Below are positions 33,604 through 40,885 of a stretch of 64,000 nt of DNA, in pieces. Source of the stretch: Paraclostridium tenue. GTDB lineage: Bacteria; Bacillota; Clostridia; Peptostreptococcales; Peptostreptococcaceae. Under the pieces are notes generated by a model. The model was not told where the DNA came from, ran no database searches, and saw only the letters and a program-made list of their open reading frames with translations. The number at the start of each line of letters is the position of its first letter. Positions within the stretch are counted from its first letter, which is position 1. The stretch covers positions 124,001-188,000 of the forward strand of contig NZ_BAAACP010000001.1 of the NCBI RefSeq assembly GCF_039521565.1. The letters run 5' to 3'. The position numbers and the translations under genes were made by a program.

Positions 33604-34272
33604 ATGAGTAATATAGTTGATGATTTAGTAGAAGATTATATAAGAAACACATTAAAAGATAAAGAAGGATTATTAAAGGAATTAGAAGATTATGCAAATG
33701 AGTATAATGTACCGATAATACATAAAGAAGTGTCAGACTTTTTAAAAGTTTTATTAAAAATGCAAAAGCCAAAGAGAATCTTAGAAGTTGGATGTGCAAT
33801 AGGATACTCATCTATTTTCTTTGCAACAGTACTAAATAAAAATGTTGAAATAATAACTGTTGAAAGAAATGAAAAAATGATAGAAAAAGCTAAAGAAAAT
33901 ATAAAAAGAGCAGGTATGGAAGATAATATAACTATATTAGAAGGTGATGCTGAAGAACTTTTAAAAGAAGTTGAAGGAGAATTTGATATGATTTTCATAG
34001 ATGCAGCTAAAGGCCAGTATAAGTTATTTTATGATATGGTAATAGATAAGTTAAAAGTAGATGGATTACTTGTATCAGATAACATTCTTTATAAAGGTAT
34101 GGTAGCTCACGATAGTTATGTTATAAGAAGAAAAAAAACTATAGTAAAGAGAATGAGAAATTACTTAGATTATATATGTAATTGTGACTACTTAGATACA
34201 TCAATAATTCCTATAGGAGATGGAGTTACACTTAGTTATAAAAAGAAAGTAAGAGGTGATTTAGATGCATAA
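33604..34272 (+). CDS. trmR: O-methyltransferase, TrmR-like (tRNA 5-hydroxyuridine methyltransferase)
   Basis: The 222-residue class I methyltransferase has the SAM motif ILEVGCAIGYSSIFFA (about 60-75), an acidic TVERNEKM loop and the metal-linked FIDAAKGQY. It matches the Bacillus YrrM/TrmR group, which methylates 5-hydroxyuridine at wobble position 34 of tRNAs. The neighbouring U32 gene supports this, since U32 proteins form the hydroxyuridine substrate. CAAGGAG precedes the ATG. It overlaps the next gene by 8 nt. Confidence 0.85.
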   Translation: MSNIVDDLVEDYIRNTLKDKEGLLKELEDYANEYNVPIIHKEVSDFLKVLLKMQKPKRILEVGCAIGYSSIFFATVLNKNVEIITVERNEKMIEKAKENIKRAGMEDNITILEGDAEELLKEVEGEFDMIFIDAAKGQYKLFYDMVIDKLKVDGLLVSDNILYKGMVAHDSYVIRRKKTIVKRMRNYLDYICNCDYLDTSIIPIGDGVTLSYKKKVRGDLDA

Positions 34273-35200
34273 AATCGAACTTTTATCATATGCTAAAGAT
34301 TTGAATAATTTAAAAATAGCGTTAGAAAGTGGTGCAGATGCTGTATATATAGGTGGAGATTCTTTTGGAATTGATGCAATTAATAAAAACTTTTCAAAAG
34401 AAGATTTAGAAAGTGGAATAAATTTTGCTCATGAAAAAGGAAAAAAAGTTTATATAGCTGTAAATGTTATGCCACATAATGAAGATTTTGATAAATTACA
34501 AGAATACTTATTAAATCTTGAAAAAATAAAAGTAGACGCTATAATAGTTTCAGACCCAGGTGTACTTGCTGTAGTAAAGGAAACTATACCTAAAGTTAAA
34601 GTTCATATGGGACAGCAAGCTAATGTCACTAATTACAATAGTGCAAACTTTTGGTATGACCAAGGTATAAAAAGAATAATCATAACTAGTGAATTATCTT
34701 TTGATGAGATAAATAAAATTAGAGCCAAGACTCCGCTAGATTTAGAAATAGAAGCTTTTGTACATGGTCCTATATGTATATCTTACTCAGGAAGACGCCT
34801 TATAAGTAGTTATTTAAATGGGAAAGATAATGCTAACTATGAAAAAGATAATAAAAGGTATAATTTATTAGAAGAAAAAAGACAAGGTGAGTATTACCCA
34901 GTATATGAAGATGAAAAAGGAACATTTTTCTTTAACTCAAAAGATTTATGTATGCTAAAATATCTACCAGAATTTATAAAAGCAGGTGTAACTAGTTTAA
35001 AAATTGATGGAAGGTTACAAAGCGATGAATATTTAGAAACAGTTATAAAAGTTTATAGAGAAGCTCTAGATAAGTTTTATAAAAATCCAAACGAATATGA
35101 GTTTAATCCTAAATGGTTAGAAAATATACAATCTAAAAGTCATAGACCATTGACAAATGGATTTTATACAGGCGATTCTATGCCAGATGATTATGAATAA
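34265..35200 (+). CDS. Peptidase U32 family protein, YrrN (TrhP1) type
   Basis: The 311 residues form the U32 domain: GADAVYIGGDSFGI near the N-terminus, VHGPICISYSGRRL, the SKDLCML loop, KIDGRLQS and a short C-terminus. U32 proteins of the TrhP group make 5-hydroxyuridine in tRNA. Full TrhP enzymes bind an iron-sulphur cluster with four Cys; here two are kept (ICIS, DLC), one is Arg178 and the fourth is absent, with no Cys-rich loop. Length and pattern resemble Bacillus YrrN as I remember it. The second gene (YrrO), which has the full Cys set and follows in Bacillus, is missing; udk comes next. Confidence 0.82.
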   Translation: MHKIELLSYAKDLNNLKIALESGADAVYIGGDSFGIDAINKNFSKEDLESGINFAHEKGKKVYIAVNVMPHNEDFDKLQEYLLNLEKIKVDAIIVSDPGVLAVVKETIPKVKVHMGQQANVTNYNSANFWYDQGIKRIIITSELSFDEINKIRAKTPLDLEIEAFVHGPICISYSGRRLISSYLNGKDNANYEKDNKRYNLLEEKRQGEYYPVYEDEKGTFFFNSKDLCMLKYLPEFIKAGVTSLKIDGRLQSDEYLETVIKVYREALDKFYKNPNEYEFNPKWLENIQSKSHRPLTNGFYTGDSMPDDYE

Positions 35201-35258
35201 TCTATAACTAATTATAAAAACAAATCATATAAATAAAAACTTTTAAGGAGAGAGACAT

Positions 35259-35888
35259 ATGAAAAAAGAAAAAAAGACACTTATAATAGGTATAACAGGT
35301 GGAACAGGATCAGGAAAAAGTACAGTATGTAAATCTATTAAAGAAAGTATACCAGAAGAAAATATCGCTATAATAGAACAAGATGCATATTACAAAGATC
35401 AATCTCACTTATCATTTGAAGAAAGATTAAAAACAAACTATGACCATCCTCTAGCTTTTGATAATAAATTATTAATAAAGCACTTAGATATGTTATGCAA
35501 TGGAGAAACTATAGAAAAACCAATATATGATTATGAACTTCATACTAGAAATCTAGAAGAAACTATAACTACAGAAGCAAAAGATATAATTATAGTAGAA
35601 GGTATAATGATACTAGAAGATGAAGAATTAAGAAATAAATTAGATATAAAGATATATGTAGATACAGAAGACGATTTAAGAATATTAAGAAGGATACAAA
35701 GAGATATAAAAGAAAGAGGAAGAACAGTTGATTCTGTTATAGATCAATATTTAACAACTGTAAAGCCTGCACATGATCAATTTATAGAGCCATATAAAAA
35801 ATATGCAGATATAATTATACCAGAAGGTGGGCAAAATGAAGTTGCTATAGATATGGTAATAGCAAGAATAAAAACACAATTACATTAA
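35259..35888 (+). CDS. udk: Uridine kinase
   Basis: Udk phosphorylates uridine and cytidine in pyrimidine salvage. The 209-residue P-loop enzyme has Walker A GITGGTGSGKST (about 12-23), EQDAYYKDQ, YDHPLAFD and the RRIQRDIKERGR lid. AAGGAGAGAG precedes the ATG. In Bacillus udk also follows the yrrM-yrrN-yrrO genes. A 16-bp hairpin begins 12 nt after its stop. Confidence 0.95.
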   Translation: MKKEKKTLIIGITGGTGSGKSTVCKSIKESIPEENIAIIEQDAYYKDQSHLSFEERLKTNYDHPLAFDNKLLIKHLDMLCNGETIEKPIYDYELHTRNLEETITTEAKDIIIVEGIMILEDEELRNKLDIKIYVDTEDDLRILRRIQRDIKERGRTVDSVIDQYLTTVKPAHDQFIEPYKKYADIIIPEGGQNEVAIDMVIARIKTQLH

Positions 35889-35900
35889 TAAATAGTATTA

Positions 35901-35940
35901 ACCCCTTAGAAATTGTCAAGAATTACAATTACTAAGGGGT
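35901..35940 (+). promoter_or_regulatory. Hairpin that can mask the ribosome site of the PBP gene
   Basis: ACCCCTTAGAAATTGT (35901-35916) pairs with ACAATTACTAAGGGGT (35925-35940): 15 of 16 positions match, the A-A mismatch being at 35910/35931, with an 8-nt loop. The right arm holds AAGGGG, the ribosome site for ATG 35947. TTTT follows, so partial termination after udk is an alternative. Confidence 0.7.
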
Positions 35941-35946
35941 GATTTT

Positions 35947-37638
35947 ATGTCTAGAAAAAAAAGTGTAATAAAGTATACTAGTAAAAATAGGATATATTTT
36001 ATATTTATAATGTGTATATTAATTTATGTTTTTTTAATATATAGATTAGTAGATATACAAATAATAAAATCTAATTATTATGAGCAATGTGCAAAAAAGC
36101 AAAGTAATTCAACTTTAAATTTAAGTTCTGGAAGAGGAATTATATATGATAGAAACAATAAAAAATTAACTGATATAAAAACAGAAAATATAATAATAAT
36201 TCAAAAAGATCAAATTAGCATAAATGATAGATATATGGAACTTATACAAATGGTTACTGGGTTAAGCAGCATGGAGATATATGAAAAAATTCAAGAAAAT
36301 CCACTATCTCCTATTGTTGAACTTAAAATAAAGAATATAGATGAAAATTTAAAATCTAAGTTAAAAGAAGAAAATATATTAGTAGATAAAAAAACTTATC
36401 GATATTCAGAAGAAAGTATTTTAGCTCACACTATAGGGTATATAGATAGTGATAATCAAGCTATAAGTGGAATAGAAAAAAGTCAGGATAGTATTTTAAA
36501 AGATAAAAATTTAGAATATGTAGAAGTGTTTAAGGCTGGAAGTTCTGGAAACTCTGGTAAGTCTAAAAAAATTGGAGTTTTAAATGGAAGTGTTAAAAGC
36601 AATAAAAATAAAGATGATAGACATTTAAAGCTTACAGTTGATTATGATATACAAAAAAAATTAGAGGCTCTAGTTGATAAAGAAGAAAATCCAAGTGCAG
36701 TAGTTATATCAGATATAAAAACTGGAGAAATTTTAGCTATTTCATCAAGACCTAATTATAATCAAAATTCAATTGAAGATTTTTTAAATGCATCTAATGG
36801 AGAATTACAAAATAGAGCTATTAGATATATGTATGCTCCAGGATCTGTATTTAAGATTGTAGTTTTATATGCAGCATTAGAAAATAATATAATTGATGAA
36901 AACTATACTTATACATGTACAGGATCAAAAGAAGTAAATGGTAGAAAATTAAATTGTAACAATTTAGATGGACATGGCCATTTAACACTTAAACAAGCTT
37001 TTGCTAATTCTTGTAATCCTGCTTTTTTAGATATAGCTCTAAAAGTAGGCAAAGAAAATATATTAAAAGCAGCTAAGAAGCTACATTTGGATCAAGAAGT
37101 AGGAATTGATATATATGGAGAGAAAAGCGGAAGTATACAAGATGACATAGATATAGTGAATTTATCTATAGGACAAGGAAAAATGATGTTTACACCTCTT
37201 CAAGTTAATCAAATGACTCAAGTAATTGCTAATGGTGGACTATATAAGCAATTACATATTTATGATAGCATTATTGATAATAATAAAAATATACTAAAAA
37301 CTTTTAAAACTACAAAGGAAGAAGAAGTAATATCTCCTTATATTATGACTAAGATAAAAGATATGATGAATTCAGTTTCTGAAGAAGGAACAGCTAAGGA
37401 ATTATCTATTTTAGAAAAAAGAAGTGGAGTTAAAACAGGAACAACTCAGGCTAAAATTAATGTAAAGAATGCAGATAAAACAATCAAAAAACAAAATATT
37501 TCTCATGGGTGGATAACAGGGTTTTACCCCCAAGAAAGTGCTAAGTATGCAATAACAGTTATAATTGAAGGAACTAAAGATTCAAGTAAATCAGCAATAC
37601 CTTTATTTAAAGACATATGTGAGAACATATTAAAATAA
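35947..37638 (+). CDS. Class B penicillin-binding protein (SpoVD/FtsI-like transpeptidase)
   Basis: A 563-residue class B PBP with one N-terminal membrane helix (about 16-33), a short dimerisation domain (GRGIIYDRNNKKL), then a transpeptidase domain with SxxK (Ser in PGSVFK), SxN (SCN) and KTGTT. It lacks C-terminal PASTA domains. Place beside sigK, as in C. difficile, suggests a sporulation-time cell wall enzyme such as for cortex or septum, but the sequence alone cannot prove it. Its ribosome site lies in a strong hairpin. The pedestal domain is short compared with vegetative FtsI. Confidence 0.88.
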   Translation: MSRKKSVIKYTSKNRIYFIFIMCILIYVFLIYRLVDIQIIKSNYYEQCAKKQSNSTLNLSSGRGIIYDRNNKKLTDIKTENIIIIQKDQISINDRYMELIQMVTGLSSMEIYEKIQENPLSPIVELKIKNIDENLKSKLKEENILVDKKTYRYSEESILAHTIGYIDSDNQAISGIEKSQDSILKDKNLEYVEVFKAGSSGNSGKSKKIGVLNGSVKSNKNKDDRHLKLTVDYDIQKKLEALVDKEENPSAVVISDIKTGEILAISSRPNYNQNSIEDFLNASNGELQNRAIRYMYAPGSVFKIVVLYAALENNIIDENYTYTCTGSKEVNGRKLNCNNLDGHGHLTLKQAFANSCNPAFLDIALKVGKENILKAAKKLHLDQEVGIDIYGEKSGSIQDDIDIVNLSIGQGKMMFTPLQVNQMTQVIANGGLYKQLHIYDSIIDNNKNILKTFKTTKEEEVISPYIMTKIKDMMNSVSEEGTAKELSILEKRSGVKTGTTQAKINVKNADKTIKKQNISHGWITGFYPQESAKYAITVIIEGTKDSSKSAIPLFKDICENILK

Positions 37639-37651
37639 TTTTTTTATACAA

Positions 37652-37680
37652 GCAATTTTATCAGGCCACTTTCATATAAT
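37652..37680 (+). promoter_or_regulatory. Candidate sigma-E promoter of sigK
   Basis: GCAATTT (37652-37658) matches 5 of 7 of the sigma-E -35 consensus. After 14 nt, CATATAAT (37673-37680) matches 7 of 8 of the -10. A start near 37686 lies between the arms of the inverted repeat 37660-37717. sigK is a sigma-E target in Bacillus and C. difficile. Confidence 0.45.
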
Positions 37681-37717
37681 TTAAAATGACATGGAAGGAA
37701 GAAAGGGGTGGCCTGAT
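37660..37717 (+). promoter_or_regulatory. Inverted repeat that can mask the sigK ribosome binding site
   Basis: ATCAGGCCAC (37660-37669) and GTGGCCTGAT (37708-37717) are perfect inverted copies; three more G-U pairs (TTT with GGG) extend the stem inward to 37705. The right arm covers GGGGTGG and reaches the TTG start at 37717. The left arm lies between the -35 and -10 of the candidate promoter. Confidence 0.75.
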
Positions 37718-38367
37718 TGACTATGTTAAAATCTTTTGAAAAGCCCTTAACTCCTGAAGAAGAATATAATTATCTAACTAAATTTAAATTTGAAAAAGAT
37801 GAATCAGCTAAGGAAGTTTTAATTGAAAGAAACATGAGATTAGTGGCACATATAGCGAAAAAGTATAATAATTCAAATGAAGATCAAGATGATCTTATAT
37901 CTATAGGAACTATAGGTCTTATAAAAGCTATAGAGACTTACAATGTAGAAAAAGGTACAAGATTAGCAACTTATGCATCTAAATGTATAGAAAATGAAAT
38001 ACTAATGAATATAAGAACCAATAAAAAGAACAAAGTTCAAGTTTCCTTACAAGATCCAATTGGAACTGATAAGGAAGGAAATGAGATAAGTCTAATTGAT
38101 ATATTAGGTACTGACATAGATCATATTTTAGATCAAGTGGAACTTAAAGTACAGATAAGTAAGCTATATGAAAAATTAGAAAATATATTAACTCCTAGAG
38201 AACGTGAGATAGTCCAGTTAAGATATGGTTTAACTACCCTTGGATATAAAACTCAAAGAGAAATAGCACAAAAATTAGATATATCTAGGTCATATGTATC
38301 TAGGATAGAAAAAAGAGCATTAAAAAAATTGAGAAAAGAATTAAAATCAGAAAAAAGCCTTAATTAA
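37717..38367 (+). CDS. sigK: Sporulation sigma factor SigK, without pro-sequence
   Basis: SigK directs late mother-cell transcription (coat, cortex, lysis). The 216 residues include region 2 (ERNMRLVAHIAKKYNNSNED, SIGTIGLIKAIETY) and region 4 (TPREREIVQLRYG, REIAQKLDISRSYVSRIEKRAL). It begins MTMLKSFEKPLTPEEE, aligning with the mature N-terminus of Bacillus SigK, so the 20-residue pro-peptide is absent, as in C. difficile. The frame is whole: no skin element. The start is TTG 37717 (5 nt after GGGGTGG) or ATG 37723; both fit. The stop codon lies in the terminator stem. Confidence 0.94.
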   Translation: MTMLKSFEKPLTPEEEYNYLTKFKFEKDESAKEVLIERNMRLVAHIAKKYNNSNEDQDDLISIGTIGLIKAIETYNVEKGTRLATYASKCIENEILMNIRTNKKNKVQVSLQDPIGTDKEGNEISLIDILGTDIDHILDQVELKVQISKLYEKLENILTPREREIVQLRYGLTTLGYKTQREIAQKLDISRSYVSRIEKRALKKLRKELKSEKSLN

Positions 38368-38378
38368 GGCTTTTTTTT
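38350..38378 (+). terminator. Terminator overlapping the end of sigK
   Basis: AAAAAAGCCTTAA / TTAAGGCTTTTTT form a perfect stem that includes the last sigK codons, followed by more T residues. Confidence 0.95.
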
Positions 38379-38474
38379 ATTTTTTTTAACTTAATCAAGA
38401 AATGACAAAATATTTGAAAAGCATGTGCTAATATTATTGTAAATAGTAAATAAGTAGATAAAAGGTGGGAATAT

Positions 38475-40850
38475 ATGATTAATTATACAAGTAATTTAGA
38501 AAAAATCTTGGACATAAATTTAATCATTATAGTAGCTTTACTCATAAACGGTATATATATAGGGTTTATTGAAAAATTTAAGAATATCAAATACTTAAAT
38601 GTTATGTACTTTGTAGAAACTTTAATATATGTAGTGTTAATTTACAATAATAAATATATATACATATATAAATTTATATTAATTTTATACACTTTGGGCA
38701 AAATTATATTTTTATATTTATCAAAAAGAAAATTAAAATTTAGAAATCTACAGTTAGCTTTAATATTTATGTTAACTATATTAAGTTTAGTTTGTATAAG
38801 ATTAAATATAAGCATATATTTTTTAATCAATATAATTATTAATTTATTTATATGCAAATTTATTATATTAAATAAATTAAAGGCTAGTTATAATAGATTA
38901 GAATATAAGAAAAAGAAAGTAACTAAATTTAATGAAAATATAAATATTATAAACAATAAAATAGAAAAAGAGAAAATAATTCAAAGTGAATATAAAGAAG
39001 AGATATTAAATATAGAAGAAGATATAAACAAAGCTATAGAAGAATCTGACATGCCTATAGTTATATTAAATGAAGAAAATAATATAATTTATTGTAATAA
39101 ACATTCTTGGAATACAAAAAGTATAAATTTAAATAAAGTAAATATTTTGAAATATTTAAGTGAAAGTTTTAAAAATGGAGAAGAATGTTTAAATATGATA
39201 AGTAGTTTACAATGTAATAAATATGATTCTATAAATTTATATAGCTATGAAGATAAAGTATATAGATTTATATGTACTAAAGAAAAAAGAGAAGATAAAG
39301 AATTAAAAATATGTATCTTTAATGATATAACTCAAAGTACTTTAATCCAAAAACAAATAAAAGAAAGTGAAGAAAAATATAGAAAACTTATGGATTTATT
39401 AATAGATGGTGTCATAATTCATGATATTGAAAACATAAGTTATATTAATGACTCTGCAATTAATATATTTAATATTGATAAAAAAAGTAAAAATATAAGC
39501 TTTCAAAATATAAAAGACAAAATAGATAAATCTAGTATTAGAAAATTAAATGAAAGTTTAAATATTGTAAATAAAGGTAGCATTAAAAAATCAGTTAATA
39601 AATTTAAAACTATAGATGGAATGCATATAGAGTTTATAACTACAAAAATTGAAGTAAAAGATTCTGATGCATTATTAAGTATAGTTGTAGATATAACTGA
39701 TATGGAAACTGCATTAAAGCAATTAGAAGGAAGTAAAAAAACATATCAAGCATTGGCTCAAAATTTACCAGATGGAATAATTGTTATAGATAAAGAAAGC
39801 AAAGAATATGTATATCAAAATAAATCTATGATAAAAATTCTAAAAAAAGTTAAGATGGATTCTATAAATAAATTTATAAATGATTATATCTCTAATGAAT
39901 ATTATGGACAAACTAAAAGATATGATATTAATAAAAATAATAGTTATCCAATAGGTATGACTATAAAAGAGATTAAAGAAGAAAATCAATTAATGGTCAT
40001 AATAAGACCTTTAGAATATGAAGATAGAATTTTAGAAGCTATTAAGGAACTAGACTTGGTAAATGTCCAACATCATGTGAAAAATGAATTTTTAATCAAT
40101 ACATCTAAATGTCTAAAAGATCCTATAGAAAATATAATAAATATAAATAAAACATTAGAAGCGAATAAATCTAGATATAAATCTAATCATGTGGATAATT
40201 ATAATAATCTTGTTAAGCGAAATTGTTATAGATTAAAAAGGTTGATAAATAATATGAATGAAGTTGTAGAAGTTGAAAATGGTTCATGTTTAACTAATTT
40301 TGTATACTGTGACATAATTAAATTTACACAAAATTTAATTAGACATACAAATGATTATTTATTTGATAAAGGTATTAGTATAAATTTCGAAACAGATATA
40401 GATTCAACTATTTTAAAAGTTGACATAGATAAGATGGAGCGTATAATACTAAATTTAATATCTAATGCTATAAAATTTAGCAATTTTAAAAATTCTATAG
40501 ATGTAGAAATAACAAAGGATAAAGATTATATAAATATAAGTATAAAAGATTATGGAGTAGGTATACCAAAAGATCGATTGAGTTTTATATTTACAAAGTT
40601 TGGACAAGTAGATAAAACTTTATCTAGAAATACCGAAGGTAGTGGGATTGGATTATCTTTAGTTAAGGCTTTTGTAAATCTACATGGAGGTAATATTAAT
40701 GTGGAAAGTGAAGAAGGAAAAGGAAGTAAGTTTACGATATCTTTAAAAGAAATCTTAAATATAAATGACGAAAACTTAATAGAAGTAAATAACTACAATT
40801 TGCCGATATGGGAAAAAATGCATATAGAGTTTGCTGATATATACTTTTAA
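38475..40850 (+). CDS. PAS histidine kinase homologue with Lys in place of the phospho-acceptor His (intact ATPase domain)
   Basis: The 791-residue membrane protein has about six N-terminal hydrophobic segments (residues 15-133), a coiled stretch (about 140-190), two or three PAS-like domains (about 190-525), a DHp helix pair (about 535-600) and a CA domain (about 645-765). The H-box reads NTSKCLKDP: Lys545 (codon 40107-40109) replaces His, and Cys replaces the adjacent Glu. The CA domain is canonical: N-box NLISNAIKFS (Asn660, Asn664), G1 DYGVGIP (Asp692), G2 GSGIGLS (Gly722-Gly726). The next gene is the mirror case. No response regulator is adjacent. AAAGGTGGG precedes the ATG. Confidence 0.88.
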   Translation: MINYTSNLEKILDINLIIIVALLINGIYIGFIEKFKNIKYLNVMYFVETLIYVVLIYNNKYIYIYKFILILYTLGKIIFLYLSKRKLKFRNLQLALIFMLTILSLVCIRLNISIYFLINIIINLFICKFIILNKLKASYNRLEYKKKKVTKFNENINIINNKIEKEKIIQSEYKEEILNIEEDINKAIEESDMPIVILNEENNIIYCNKHSWNTKSINLNKVNILKYLSESFKNGEECLNMISSLQCNKYDSINLYSYEDKVYRFICTKEKREDKELKICIFNDITQSTLIQKQIKESEEKYRKLMDLLIDGVIIHDIENISYINDSAINIFNIDKKSKNISFQNIKDKIDKSSIRKLNESLNIVNKGSIKKSVNKFKTIDGMHIEFITTKIEVKDSDALLSIVVDITDMETALKQLEGSKKTYQALAQNLPDGIIVIDKESKEYVYQNKSMIKILKKVKMDSINKFINDYISNEYYGQTKRYDINKNNSYPIGMTIKEIKEENQLMVIIRPLEYEDRILEAIKELDLVNVQHHVKNEFLINTSKCLKDPIENIININKTLEANKSRYKSNHVDNYNNLVKRNCYRLKRLINNMNEVVEVENGSCLTNFVYCDIIKFTQNLIRHTNDYLFDKGISINFETDIDSTILKVDIDKMERIILNLISNAIKFSNFKNSIDVEITKDKDYINISIKDYGVGIPKDRLSFIFTKFGQVDKTLSRNTEGSGIGLSLVKAFVNLHGGNINVESEEGKGSKFTISLKEILNINDENLIEVNNYNLPIWEKMHIEFADIYF

Positions 40851-40885
40851 AAAGTATAATCATAAATTTATAGGGGGAAGAAGTT

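Noticed and set aside
37717..38367. Skin-type insertion or its scar in sigK
   Set aside because: The frame is continuous and all sigma regions align without gaps; no repeat or recombinase gene marks an insertion site.
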